Source: Amaricoccus solimangrovi (GTDB lineage Bacteria > Pseudomonadota > Alphaproteobacteria > Rhodobacterales > Rhodobacteraceae). Taken from it: DNA of 64,000 bases. The stretch's first letter is position 1; each line of letters begins with the position of its first letter. A program made the translations under genes and the position numbers. The notes beneath the pieces were generated by a model. It was given only the letters and a program-made list of their open reading frames with translations. It was not told the origin of the DNA and made no database searches. Shown here one piece after another: positions 42,283 through 51,261 of the stretch. The DNA lies in NCBI RefSeq assembly GCF_006385685.1, contig NZ_VFRP01000003.1, positions 1 to 64,000 of the forward strand, written 5' to 3'.

Positions 42283-42998
42283 CCCGCCGGCTGATCCTGC
42301 TGGCGCCGCTGCTCGCCCTGGGCTGCGCGCCGATCATGCGCCCCCCCGAGATGACCGCGATCGGAAGCGATCCCGGCCAGGAACTCGTGACCTCCGACCG
42401 CGCCGCCCTCGCCGTGCCGGCGCCACAGGCCGCGCGCTACGAATATCAGCAGGCCTCGCTCTGGAACACCGGACCGAAGGGGCTGCTCGGCGACCGCCGC
42501 GCCCGGGGCCTCGGCGACCTGCTCACGGTTTCGATCGAGATCGACGAGTCGGCGGAGATGAAGAACACGACGAGCCGGACCCGCTCCGGCGGCGACGGCG
42601 CGGGTCTGAACGCCGCCTTCGCGATCCAGAACGTCCTGCCGTTCGACACCACCAGACTCTCGCCCTCGCTCGATCTTTCCTCGGATTCGAGTTTCAGGGG
42701 CAATGGCGCGACCCGGCGCGACGAGAAGCTCAGGCTCCGGATCGCGGCGACGGTGATCCAGGTGCTGCCGAACGGCCAGATGGTGATCCAGGGCGATCAG
42801 GAAGTGCGCGTGAACAACGAGCTGCGCGACCTGCGCGTGACCGGCATCGTCCGGCCGGAGGACATTTCGCGCCACAACGAGATCGAGTACGACCGGATCG
42901 CGGGCGCGCGGATCTCCTATGGCGGCAGGGGCCAGCTCACCAGCGCGCAGCAGCCGCGGTGGGGACAGCAGATCGCCGACCAGATCCTGCCCTACTGA
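42279..42998 (+). CDS. flgH: flagellar L-ring protein FlgH
   Basis: 239 residues from the ATG at 42279. The lipoprotein signal MTRRLILLAPLLALGC places acylated Cys at residue 16. ASLWNTGPKGLLGDRRARGL, GDLLTVSIEIDESAEMKN and the C-terminal GIVRPEDISRHNEIEYDRIA with ARISYGGRGQL are FlgH signatures. It builds the outer-membrane L ring. Overlaps flgA by four bases. Confidence 0.93.
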   Translation: MTRRLILLAPLLALGCAPIMRPPEMTAIGSDPGQELVTSDRAALAVPAPQAARYEYQQASLWNTGPKGLLGDRRARGLGDLLTVSIEIDESAEMKNTTSRTRSGGDGAGLNAAFAIQNVLPFDTTRLSPSLDLSSDSSFRGNGATRRDEKLRLRIAATVIQVLPNGQMVIQGDQEVRVNNELRDLRVTGIVRPEDISRHNEIEYDRIAGARISYGGRGQLTSAQQPRWGQQIADQILPY

Positions 42999-43018
42999 CC
43001 CGCCTCCGGAGACCTCGC

Positions 43019-43489
43019 ATGAAGAAGATCCTTCCCCTCCTTCTCGCCCTGACCGGCCTCGTCGTCGGGATCGGCGCCGGCCTGACGCTGCGCCCCTCCC
43101 CCGCGCCGGTGGCGGAGGAGGCGGCGGGGGAGGAAACGGCGGAGCCGGAGGAGAGCGCCGCCGGCTTCGTCGCCGTGCCCTTCGCCGGACCCTTCGTCGT
43201 CCCGGTCTTCCGCGACGGCGCCACCGTCGCGCTGGTCGTGATCTCGCTCGCGGTGGAGGTGGAGCCCGAGGGTGCCGAGGAGGTGAGGGCGGCGGAGCCG
43301 AAGCTGCGCGACGGTTTCCTCAAGGTGATGTTCCGCCACGCCAATTCCGGCGGATTCGACGGCGACTTCACGACCGGCCCGAAGATGGACGATCTCAGGG
43401 CGGCGCTGCGCAAGACCTTGCGCACCCTCCTGCCTCTCCCGCCGACCGGCGCGGTGCTCGTCACCGAGATCGCCCGCCAGGAGAGCTGA
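43019..43489 (+). CDS. fliL: flagellar basal-body protein FliL
   Basis: 156 residues from the ATG at 43019. An N-terminal membrane anchor (MKKILPLLLALTGLVVGIGA) is followed by an acidic linker (about 35-55), then the FliL domain (GFVAVPFAGPFVVPVFRDGA, VALVVISLAVEVEPEGAEEV). Last gene of the rod operon. FliL associates with the stator; the usual neighbours motA, fliF and fliM are not here. The call rests on position plus the anchor-linker-domain plan. Confidence 0.82.
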   Translation: MKKILPLLLALTGLVVGIGAGLTLRPSPAPVAEEAAGEETAEPEESAAGFVAVPFAGPFVVPVFRDGATVALVVISLAVEVEPEGAEEVRAAEPKLRDGFLKVMFRHANSGGFDGDFTTGPKMDDLRAALRKTLRTLLPLPPTGAVLVTEIARQES

Positions 43490-43598
43490 CCGGCAAGCCA
43501 TGCGGCGAATGCATGGCGAGATTGCGAACCTGTCTCTTTCCACAGGCATGCCAAATACCTAAATCATCGACGAAGAATGAAACGGAAAGGTAAAACAA

Positions 43599-43766
43599 AT
43601 GATCGTCGATGCTTATCAGCAAGTCCTGCGCAATAGCGAACTCGTCTCCCGGAAGCCGGCGCAGCAGTCCAAGGTTCGCACGGACAATACTGCCAGCGCC
43701 TGGTTCGCGCACTACGCTTCGCTCCTGGCCGGGATCTGGGGCAAGGACACCGCGCCGCTCGTCTGA
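43599..43766 (+). CDS. 55-residue unassigned small protein
   Basis: The frame MIVDAYQQVLRNSELVSRKP continues through AQQSKVRTDNTASAWFAHYA to a TGA at 43764-43766, ending LLAGIWGKDTAPLV. GGAAAGG lies 7-13 bases before the ATG in an AT-richer leader (43545-43598) that is unlike the GC-rich surroundings. The composition is that of a real soluble protein, with an amphipathic C-terminal half rich in aromatic residues. No family recognised. It follows fliL by 109 bases but the AT-rich leader suggests its own promoter. Confidence 0.6.
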   Translation: MIVDAYQQVLRNSELVSRKPAQQSKVRTDNTASAWFAHYASLLAGIWGKDTAPLV

Positions 43767-43843
43767 TCACGGGCGCCATCGCTTGGCACTTGGTAGCTCG
43801 GGCCTCCTCCTCTACACTCGCGGAAAACGCCGGGGAGGAAGCC

Positions 43844-44335
43844 ATGAGTCTCAAGGACAGCTTCACGTCTGAGGAATGGGCGCGGGTTCTGGGCGCTCCG
43901 ATGATCGCGGGAATCGCGGTCACCGCCGCGGAGCCGGGCGGGCTCTGGGGCGCCGTCAAGGAAAGCCTCGCCGTCGCCGGCGCGATCGGCAAGGCCAAGA
44001 GTCAGGGGGGCCAGAACGCCCTGATCGACGCGGTCGTGGCCGCCTACGAGACCTCCGAGGGGCGGGATCTCGCCCGGGGAGTGCTGAAACACGAGGCCTA
44101 TGGCCGCAAGCCGCCGGAAATCGTCGAGGCGGCGATCGCCGAACTCACCGACGTGTCGCGGCTGGTCACGGAGAAGGCGCCGGACGAGGCCGCCGGATTC
44201 AAGGCCTGGCTCGGCGAGATCGCGAACAAGGTGGCGGAAGCCGGGACGGAGGGCGGATTCCTCGGCTTCGGCGGCGAGAAGGTGAGCGCGGCGGAGAAGG
44301 CCACGCTCGACAAGATCGACTCCGTCCTCGCCTGA
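43844..44335 (+). CDS. conserved hypothetical helical protein
   Basis: 163 residues from the ATG at 43844 (GGGGAGGAA 5 bases upstream). It begins MSLKDSFTSEEWARVLGAPM. A glycine/alanine-rich segment (IAGIAVTAAEPGGLWGAVKE, about 21-40) is followed by helices and ends EKATLDKIDSVLA. No signal peptide, cysteine or obvious catalytic motif. I do not recognise a function. It sits between the rightward rod operon and the leftward flhA-fliR-flhB group, where other species often have fliF, fliN or motA, so it may be an insertion. Confidence 0.8.
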   Translation: MSLKDSFTSEEWARVLGAPMIAGIAVTAAEPGGLWGAVKESLAVAGAIGKAKSQGGQNALIDAVVAAYETSEGRDLARGVLKHEAYGRKPPEIVEAAIAELTDVSRLVTEKAPDEAAGFKAWLGEIANKVAEAGTEGGFLGFGGEKVSAAEKATLDKIDSVLA

Positions 44336-44347
44336 GCCGCCGTTTCC

Positions 44348-44761
44348 TCATCCCGATTTCGCGGGCCGTTCCTCCGGGGGCGGCGCGTCGCGTTCACGGC
44401 GCGCGTCGCGAAGCCGCGCCGCCTCGCCAAGCGCGCGGTCGCGCAACGCGCGCAGCGCCTCGTCCTTGCCGAGGCTGACCGCCGCGCGCCCCCTGGCCGC
44501 GTCGATCCGCTGGTCGAGTTCGGCCATTCGCGCGTCGAGTTCCGCGATCCGGTGATCCGCCCAGCGCCCCCGCGCCCCGAGCAGTTCCGGCGGGCAGGCG
44601 CCGAGCGGGAGCGCGTCCTCGGCCGCGCGGGCCGCGCGGATCGATTCGGCTTCCGCCGCGCATTCCCGCCGCGCGCGCAGAAGCCCTTCGAGCGCCGCGA
44701 GATCGGCCCGCCCGCGCGCCTCGGCGAGTTTTCGGAGCGCCTCCAGCTGGTCCGGGGTCAC
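44348..44761 (-). CDS. FliJ-like coiled-coil protein beside flhB
   Basis: 137 residues, almost entirely predicted helix, with Arg/Glu/Ala heptads and no membrane segment. It begins MTPDQLEALRKLAEARGRAD. Its start overlaps the flhB stop by four bases, so it is translated with the export apparatus. Position and shape suggest the FliJ stalk or another export chaperone. The sequence alone is too generic to prove it, and composition bias towards Arg and Ala adds doubt. Confidence 0.65.
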   Translation of the reverse strand: MTPDQLEALRKLAEARGRADLAALEGLLRARRECAAEAESIRAARAAEDALPLGACPPELLGARGRWADHRIAELDARMAELDQRIDAARGRAAVSLGKDEALRALRDRALGEAARLRDARRERDAPPPEERPAKSG

Positions 44762-45840
44762 GGCCGCCCCCGCGCCGCCGCGCGCATCCGGTCGGCGAAG
44801 CGCACCGCCGCGGCGACGGCGCGGTACTGTTCGGGCCGGATCTCCTGGCCGATCTCCACCGTCGCATGCAGCGCGCGGGCGGTCGGCGGATCGTCGTGGA
44901 TCGGCACCCCCGCGGCCTCCGCCGCCTCGCGGATCCGGGCCGCGGCCGCGTCCACGCCCTTCGCGACGCAGACGGGCGCGCTGCCTTTCGCCCGGCTCCA
45001 GCGGAGCGCGACGGCGTAGTGGGTCGGGTTCACGATCACCACGGCGGCCTTCGGCACCTCGATCAGCATCTGGTTCAGCGCGAAGTCCTGCCCGCGGCGA
45101 CGGCGCTCGCCCTTCACATGCGCGTCGCCTTCGGAGCGTCGGTGCTCCTCCTTCACCTCCTGGAGCGTCATGCGAAGCTTGCGCGCGTGGCTCAGCCGCT
45201 GCCAGACCAGATCGGCGGCGCCGATCGCCGTCGCGATCGCGGCGGTGATCGCGAGCAACGCGACGAGCGTCCGCGCCATCAGCCCGCCCAGCACGCGCGG
45301 ATCGGCCGCCGCCGCGCCGATGATCCGGTCCGCCTCCCGCGACAGATAGAAGAGCAGCGCGCCCGCGATGGCGAGAAGCTTCACGAGCCCCTTGGCGAAT
45401 TCCACCAGACCGTCGGGGCCGAACCTGTTCCGCGCATTCGCCAGGAGGGAGAGGCGCGCGGCCTTCGGCCTGATCCTGTCGCCGGAAAGCACCACGGCCC
45501 GCTGCGCGAAAAGACAGAGCGCGACCGCCCCCGCGGGCGCGAGGAAGAGCGGGGCGAGGGGGACGAGCACGGCGCCGAGAAGCCCCGCCGCCACGCCGGG
45601 ACCGCCGGGCGCGAGCAGGTGGAGCCGGTCGGCATTGGCAAGGAAGGTCATCAGCGCCGAGCCCGCGCCCGTCACCGCCGCCGCTCCGCTCAGCGAGAGC
45701 GCGGCGAGAAGCGCGAGGTAGCCCGCGGCCGCGGTCGCATCGGTCGATTTCGGCACATCGCCCTTCGCCCGCGCCTCGGCCAGGCGCTGGGGCGTCGCCT
45801 CGAAACTCTTCTCGCCGGCGCTCTCGCCCTCCCCGCTCAT
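44758..45840 (-). CDS. flhB: flagellar export protein FlhB
   Basis: 360 residues. N-terminal KSFEATPQRLAEARAKGDVP is the FlhB start signature. Four transmembrane helices follow (about 35-55, 80-110, 145-165 and 185-210), then the cytoplasmic domain with the autocleavage site NPTH in VIVNPTHYAVALRW (about 268-281). It sets export substrate specificity. Overlaps fliR and the FliJ-like gene by four bases each. Confidence 0.95.
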   Translation of the reverse strand: MSGEGESAGEKSFEATPQRLAEARAKGDVPKSTDATAAAGYLALLAALSLSGAAAVTGAGSALMTFLANADRLHLLAPGGPGVAAGLLGAVLVPLAPLFLAPAGAVALCLFAQRAVVLSGDRIRPKAARLSLLANARNRFGPDGLVEFAKGLVKLLAIAGALLFYLSREADRIIGAAAADPRVLGGLMARTLVALLAITAAIATAIGAADLVWQRLSHARKLRMTLQEVKEEHRRSEGDAHVKGERRRRGQDFALNQMLIEVPKAAVVIVNPTHYAVALRWSRAKGSAPVCVAKGVDAAAARIREAAEAAGVPIHDDPPTARALHATVEIGQEIRPEQYRAVAAAVRFADRMRAAARGRP

Positions 45841-46622
45841 CGCGGCATCGCGAGCGGATCGGCGAGCAGCGCGTCGAAGGCGGCGTTCCAGTGCCGCAGG
45901 ATCACCGGCGCCGCCAGCATCAGGAGCAGGATCCCGCCCCCCATCGCGGCGGGCGCGCCGATGAAGGAGACCATGAGTTGCGGCATCGCCCGGTTGATCG
46001 CGCCGAGCGCGAGATTGTAGGCGAAGGCCGCGATCACGAAGGGCGCCGCGAGCGAGAAGCCGAGCGCGAAGCTCGAGGCGACCCGCGCCACGCCCCAGGT
46101 CGCGACATCGGTGCCCGCGGGCACGAGGCCCATCGGCAGGACCTCGTAGCTCCGCGCGATCAGCAGCGCCGCCTTCACATGCAGCCCCGTCGCAACCGCG
46201 AGCGTCATGCCGCCGAGCGCGAGCAGCGCGCCCATCGCCGGCATCGGCTCGGGCGTCACCCCGCCGCCGAGGAGCTGCGCCAGCGAGGTCGATTGCGCGA
46301 TCACCGTGCCCGCGAACTGCAACCCGAGCAGGAGCAGCCGCGCGCCGAGGCCGAGGAGGAGGCCGATCAGCGCCTCGACGAGCAGCATGGCGAGGAAGGG
46401 CCAGGACGCCTCCGCGGGGGCGCCGGGACTGGTCGCCGCGACCATCGGCCAGACCACCATGGCGAAGGCGACGGTCAGGCCGAGGCGGACGCGGGCCGGG
46501 ATCATCTGCTCCCCGAAGCCCGGCAGCAGCGCCATCACGCCGCCGACACGGGCGAAGACGAGGATGAACCCCGCCAGCCCGGCTTCGGTCAGATCGAGGA
46601 ACCGGCCGATTTCCGCGATCAT
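45837..46622 (-). CDS. fliR: flagellar export protein FliR
   Basis: 261 residues with about six hydrophobic helices. FILVFARVGGVMALLPGFGE, ARVRLGLTVAFAMVVWP and the C-terminal AINRAMPQLMVSFIGAPAAM match FliR of the type III export gate. Overlaps flhA and flhB by four bases, giving the coupled order flhA-fliR-flhB. Confidence 0.93.
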   Translation of the reverse strand: MIAEIGRFLDLTEAGLAGFILVFARVGGVMALLPGFGEQMIPARVRLGLTVAFAMVVWPMVAATSPGAPAEASWPFLAMLLVEALIGLLLGLGARLLLLGLQFAGTVIAQSTSLAQLLGGGVTPEPMPAMGALLALGGMTLAVATGLHVKAALLIARSYEVLPMGLVPAGTDVATWGVARVASSFALGFSLAAPFVIAAFAYNLALGAINRAMPQLMVSFIGAPAAMGGGILLLMLAAPVILRHWNAAFDALLADPLAMPR

Positions 46623-48739
46623 GCGAGCCCCAGCACCGCCGGACGGGCGGTCGCGCCGATTTCCTCGAAACTCAGCACCGGATTGCGGATGCCCTTCGAA
46701 CTCAGCACCGTCCGCAGGAACCGCCGCCGCCTCGTCGAGGTGACGACCGCCGGATAGCGCCCCCGCGCCCCCGCGCTCGCGATCTTCTCCGCGACCGAAT
46801 TGGCGAGCCGGTTGAACTCGTTCGGGGGCAGCGCGACATCGACGACGCCCGAGCCTTCCGGAAGCTGGTACTTCGCGAACAATTCCTCCCAGGCGGGCGC
46901 GAGCTGGATCAGCGGCAGGACCCCGTCCTCCTCGCGGATCTCCGCGACGAGCTGGAAGCCGAGCCGGTGGCGGACATGCTCGGTGATGACCGCGGCGCTC
47001 GTCCGCGGCGCATGGACCTCGGCGATCGCCTCGAAGATCAACGGCAGGTTGCGGACCGAGACGCGTTCCTCGAGCAGGAGGCGGAGCACGGACTGCAACG
47101 TGTCGAGCGGGAACCGCTCGGGCACGAATTCGTCCAGCATCCTGCGGTTCGCCTCCGCCCGCTTCGTGTCGCTCGGCGCGGTGAACTCGTCGATCAGCTT
47201 GCGCAGCGCGCGCCGCGTGAAGAGCCGGCCGAAGTTCTGCTTCACGATCTCGAGCAGATGGGTCGCCACCACCTCGGTCGGGGTGATGACCGAGAGCCCC
47301 ATCAGCGCCGCGTCCTCCTGCGCCGAGGGCGCGATCCAGCGCGCCGGGGCGCCGTAGACCGGCTCGGCCACGCCGATCCCTGGGGGCGCCGGCGCGTCGT
47401 CCTCGGGCAGCAGCACGAGCACCATGTCGGTCTCGATCCGGCTCCGCGCCGCCTCCACGCCCTGGATGCGGATGAGGTAGGTTCCGGGCGGAAGCCCCGG
47501 ATTGTCGGTCAGGCGAATCTCCGGCAGGATCAGCCCGAAGCTCTGCGCGATGTGGTTTCGCATGTTGAGGATGCGCGCGTCGAGGCCGGTGGCCGCGTCC
47601 ATCACCACGGGCACGAGGTTCGGCGCGAATTCCATGTGGATCTCGTCGAGATCGAGCAGGTCGCCAAGCGACTTCCGGGGCGCCGCGGCCGCCTCGGGCT
47701 TCGGCGCCGCCTTCTCCGCCGCGGCCCTCGCCTCCGCCTGCCTCGCGAAATGGGCGGCGGCGCCGAGCGCGGCGGCGGCGATCATGAAGGGGATGAAGGG
47801 CAGGCCGGGCACGAAGGCGAAGAGCGCCATCAGTACGCCCACGGTGGCGAGCGCCACCGGATGCCCGCCGAGCTGCCGGGCCAGCGCCCGGTCGGTCGAG
47901 CCCACCGTGCCGCCTTTCGAGAGCAGCATGGCCGAGGCGATCGAGATGATCACGGCGGGGATCTGCGTCACCAACCCGTCGCCGACGGTCAGGATCGAAT
48001 AGGTCTCGAACGCCGTCGAGACCGGCAGCCCGTGGACCAGCACGCCGAGCGCGAGGCCGACCACGAGGTTCAGCGTGGTGATGAGCAGGCCCGCGATCGC
48101 GTCGCCCTTGACGAATTTCGACGCGCCGTCGAGCGACCCGAAGAAGGTCGTCTCCTCCTGTTCGATCCGCCGCCGCTCCCGCGCCTCGGCGTGGCTGATC
48201 GCGCCCGCCGCCATGTCGGCGTCGATCGCAAGCTGCTTGCCGGGCATCGCGTCGAGCGCGAAACGGGCCGAGACCTCGGCCATGCGCCCCGCGCCCTTGG
48301 TGATGACGATGAAGTTGACGATCAGCAGCACGCAGAAGATCACGAGGCCGAGAAAGACCGAGCCGCCCATGATGAAGCGTGCGAATCCCGCGATCACATG
48401 GCCCGCCGCCGCCGGGCCGGTATGGCCGTGGCCGATGATGAGCTTCGTCGTCGAGACGTTGAGCGAGAGCCGGAGCATCAGGCTCGCGAGCAGGACCGTC
48501 GGGAAGGTCGAGAAGTCGAGCGGCCGGTTGATGAAGAGCGTGATGGTGAAGATCAGGATCGCGAGCGCGAAACTGACCGCCAGCCCCATGTCGAGCACGA
48601 AGGGCGGGATCGGCAGGATCATCATCACGATGACCGCCATCAGCGCCATGGCGAGCAGCACGGTCGGCTGGAACAGCGCGCGGATGTCGAGCTTGATCCC
48701 CCCGCCGGGGCGCGGATCTGCCAGGCTCTCGGGCGCCAT
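46619..48739 (-). CDS. flhA: flagellar export protein FlhA
   Basis: 706 residues from the ATG at 48739, chosen because GAGGAG lies 10 bases upstream. A TTG at 48757 would add six residues but includes the ribosome-binding site. Eight transmembrane helices occupy about 25-320, with the FHIPEP-type block RLSLNVSTTKLIIGHGHTGP and the cytoplasmic AEVSARFALDAMPGKQLAID loop. The large C-terminal domain follows. FlhA is the main energy-transducing gate. It is first in its operon, facing patB on the other side. Confidence 0.95.
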   Translation of the reverse strand: MAPESLADPRPGGGIKLDIRALFQPTVLLAMALMAVIVMMILPIPPFVLDMGLAVSFALAILIFTITLFINRPLDFSTFPTVLLASLMLRLSLNVSTTKLIIGHGHTGPAAAGHVIAGFARFIMGGSVFLGLVIFCVLLIVNFIVITKGAGRMAEVSARFALDAMPGKQLAIDADMAAGAISHAEARERRRIEQEETTFFGSLDGASKFVKGDAIAGLLITTLNLVVGLALGVLVHGLPVSTAFETYSILTVGDGLVTQIPAVIISIASAMLLSKGGTVGSTDRALARQLGGHPVALATVGVLMALFAFVPGLPFIPFMIAAAALGAAAHFARQAEARAAAEKAAPKPEAAAAPRKSLGDLLDLDEIHMEFAPNLVPVVMDAATGLDARILNMRNHIAQSFGLILPEIRLTDNPGLPPGTYLIRIQGVEAARSRIETDMVLVLLPEDDAPAPPGIGVAEPVYGAPARWIAPSAQEDAALMGLSVITPTEVVATHLLEIVKQNFGRLFTRRALRKLIDEFTAPSDTKRAEANRRMLDEFVPERFPLDTLQSVLRLLLEERVSVRNLPLIFEAIAEVHAPRTSAAVITEHVRHRLGFQLVAEIREEDGVLPLIQLAPAWEELFAKYQLPEGSGVVDVALPPNEFNRLANSVAEKIASAGARGRYPAVVTSTRRRRFLRTVLSSKGIRNPVLSFEEIGATARPAVLGLA

Positions 48740-48871
48740 GCTCGGGTTTCTCCTCAAACGTGCCGCCCGCCGGTCTAGGCGGGCGGGGTTGACGAAGCGT
48801 TACCCTCCGGGGCTTGCGCCCGGATCGCCGGTCGTGAAGATGGCTGCGACCTGAGGCAAAGGACCGGACCC

Positions 48872-50044
48872 ATGTTCGATTTCGACAAGATCATCGACCG
48901 CCGCGGCACGCATTGCGCGAAATGGGACATGATGGAGCCGATCTTCGGGGTTCCGGCCGAGGACGGGATCGCGATGTGGGTGGCGGACATGGATTTCCGC
49001 CCCCCGGTCGAGGTGATCGACGCGCTGCGCGCCTCGGTGGAGCACGGCGTCTTCGGCTATTACGGCGACGACCGCGCCTATCGCGCCGCGATCCAGGGCT
49101 GGATGGGGCGCCGCCATGGCTGGGAGGTCGATCCGGACTGGATCAGCACCGTGCACGGGCTGGTCGCCGGCGTCGCGCTCTGCCTAAAGGCCTTCAGCGA
49201 GGCGGGCGACGGAGTGATCCTGTTCACGCCGGTCTATCACGCCTTTGCCCGGATGATCACGGCGAACGACCGCGTCGTGGTCGAGAGCCCGCTGGTCGAG
49301 CGCGATGGCCGCTACGAGATGGACCTCGACGCGCTCGCGGCGAGCCTGACGGGGCGGGAGAGGATGGTGATCTTCTGCTCGCCGCACAATCCGGGCGGGC
49401 GGATCTGGGAGCCGGCGGAGACGAAGGCGCTGGCGGAGTTCTGCGCCGCGCATGACCTGCTGCTGGTCGCGGACGAGATCCATCACGACCTGATCCTGCC
49501 GGGCGGCCGTCACACCGTCACCCCGCTCGCGGCGCCGGAACACCGCGACCGGATGGTCATGCTGACCGCGCCGAGCAAGACCTTCAATCTCGCGGGCGGG
49601 ATGACCGGCAACGTGATCATCGAGAATCCGGCGCTGAAGGAGCGGTTCTACAAGGTCCAGGCCGCGGCCGGCGCCTCGCCGAACCGCTTCGGCATGATCA
49701 TGTCCACCGCCGCCTATGCCCATGGCGACGCCTGGTGCGACGAGGTCCGCGGCTACATCGCCGGCAACGCCGAGGTTTTCGACGAGGGAATCGCGAAGAT
49801 CCCGGGCGCGCGCTCGATGAAGCTCCAGGCGACCTACCTCGCCTGGGTCGATTTCGGCGCCCTCGGGATGGCGGAGGAGGAGGTGAAGGCGCGCGTGCGC
49901 GGTCAGGCCCGCGTCGCCGCGAACGACGGCCCGACCTTCGGCACGGGCGGCGAGGGATACCTGCGGTTCAATCTCGCGACGCCGCGGTCGCGCGTCCTCG
50001 ACGCGGTGGGCCGCCTGAGGGAGGCCTTCGCCGACCTCCAGTGA
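48872..50044 (+). CDS. patB: PatB/MalY-type cystathionine beta-lyase (C-S lyase)
   Basis: 390 residues. PLP fold type I: MFDFDKIIDRRGTHCAKWDM, the MWVADMDFRPPVEVIDALR block, HGVFGYYGDDRAYRAAIQGW, FCSPHNPGGRIWEP, DEIHHDLILPGGRHTV and the PLP lysine in TAPSKTFNLAGG (about 231-242). The family cleaves C-S bonds of cystathionine and cysteine conjugates. Single gene, 132 bases after the divergent flhA start. The precise substrate is unknown. Confidence 0.9.
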   Translation: MFDFDKIIDRRGTHCAKWDMMEPIFGVPAEDGIAMWVADMDFRPPVEVIDALRASVEHGVFGYYGDDRAYRAAIQGWMGRRHGWEVDPDWISTVHGLVAGVALCLKAFSEAGDGVILFTPVYHAFARMITANDRVVVESPLVERDGRYEMDLDALAASLTGRERMVIFCSPHNPGGRIWEPAETKALAEFCAAHDLLLVADEIHHDLILPGGRHTVTPLAAPEHRDRMVMLTAPSKTFNLAGGMTGNVIIENPALKERFYKVQAAAGASPNRFGMIMSTAAYAHGDAWCDEVRGYIAGNAEVFDEGIAKIPGARSMKLQATYLAWVDFGALGMAEEEVKARVRGQARVAANDGPTFGTGGEGYLRFNLATPRSRVLDAVGRLREAFADLQ

Positions 50045-50164
50045 CAGGCGCGACCGGGATCCTCCAAAGGTACGGCTCCACGTTTGGACGCGTTGACGGC
50101 TCAGGAACGGCCCTCTACTGAATCTCGCGAAAGATTGTTGCGAGACATCCCGAAAGGACCGCGC

Positions 50165-51139
50165 ATGAGCTTCACGATCCCCCCCAGCCCGCCCGCCCGC
50201 CCGAACCGCTGCCAGCTGTTCGGACCGGGATCGCGCCCGGAGCTCTTCGAGAAGCTCGCGAGTTCCGAGGCCGATGTGATCAACATCGACCTCGAGGACA
50301 GCGTCTCGCCGGCGGACAAGGCCCAGGCGCGGGCGAACACGATCAAGGCGATCAACGAGATCGCCTGGGGGAAGAAGACGCTCTCCGTCCGGATCAACGG
50401 CCTCGACACCGAGTTCTGGTACAAGGACGTCGTGGATCTGATGGAGCAGACCAACGGCCGGCTCGATCTCATCATGATCCCGAAGGCCGGCGTCGCCGCT
50501 GACCTCTACGCCGTCGACGCGCTCGTCTCCTCGATCGAGCTCGCCCGGAAGAGCGAGAAGCGGATCGGATTCGAGGCGATCATCGAGACCGCGATGGGCT
50601 TCGCCAATGTGAACGCCATCGCCGCCGCCTCGAAGCGCCTCCAGTCGCTGCACCTCGGCGCCGCGGATTTCGCCGCCTCGATGGGGATGCAGACCACCGG
50701 CATCGGCGGCACCCAGGAAGGCTACTACGCCCTGCCGCCGAAGGACGCGGAAGGGCCGCGCGCGCCGGCCTATGGCGATGTCTGGCATTCGGTCGTCTCG
50801 GCCATCGTCGCCGCCTGCCGGGTGAACGGCGTGCTGCCGGTCGAGGGACCCTTCGGCGACTTCTCCGACGATGACGGCTTCGTCGCCCAGGCGCGGCGCG
50901 TGGCGACGATGGGCATGGTCGGCAAATGGGCGATCCACCCGAAGCAGGTGGCGCTCGCCAATTCCGTCTTCACCCCCTCGGAGAAGCAGGTCACCGAGGC
51001 GCGCGAGATCCTCAACGCGATGGAGGAGGCCACCCGCACCGGCCAGGGCGCGACCACCTACAAGGGCCGCCTGATCGACATCGCCTCGATCAAGCAGGCC
51101 GAGGTGATCGTGAAACAGGCGGAGATGATGGGGGTCTGA
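50165..51139 (+). CDS. mcl1: L-malyl-CoA/beta-methylmalyl-CoA lyase
   Basis: 324 residues from the ATG at 50165 (CCGAAAGGA upstream). HpcH/HpaI aldolase family: NRCQLFGPGSRPELFEKLAS, VINIDLEDSVSPADKAQARA, LIMIPKAGVAADLYAVDAL, GFEAIIETAMGFANVNAI, LHLGAADFAASMGMQTTGIG and KWAIHPKQVALANSVFTPSE match the Rhodobacter Mcl1. It cleaves beta-methylmalyl-CoA and malyl-CoA to glyoxylate plus propionyl- or acetyl-CoA in the ethylmalonyl-CoA pathway for acetate assimilation. A 21-base hairpin follows. Confidence 0.92.
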   Translation: MSFTIPPSPPARPNRCQLFGPGSRPELFEKLASSEADVINIDLEDSVSPADKAQARANTIKAINEIAWGKKTLSVRINGLDTEFWYKDVVDLMEQTNGRLDLIMIPKAGVAADLYAVDALVSSIELARKSEKRIGFEAIIETAMGFANVNAIAAASKRLQSLHLGAADFAASMGMQTTGIGGTQEGYYALPPKDAEGPRAPAYGDVWHSVVSAIVAACRVNGVLPVEGPFGDFSDDDGFVAQARRVATMGMVGKWAIHPKQVALANSVFTPSEKQVTEAREILNAMEEATRTGQGATTYKGRLIDIASIKQAEVIVKQAEMMGV

Positions 51140-51160
51140 GCCCCGGTCTCCCGAAATGAT

Positions 51161-51181
51161 CGCGCCCCTCTCCGGGGCGCG
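51161..51181 (+). terminator. mcl1 3' hairpin
   Basis: CGCGCCCC (51161-51168) pairs perfectly with GGGGCGCG (51174-51181) around TCTCC, 22 bases after the mcl1 stop. No U-tract. Likely 3' end or stability element. Confidence 0.55.
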
Positions 51182-51261
51182 GTCGCCCGCTGTCCCACGC
51201 GCCCTTCCCGCTCGGCCCGGATCCCGCTATGGGAACCTGGTTCGGCAAGGGAGACCCGGCA

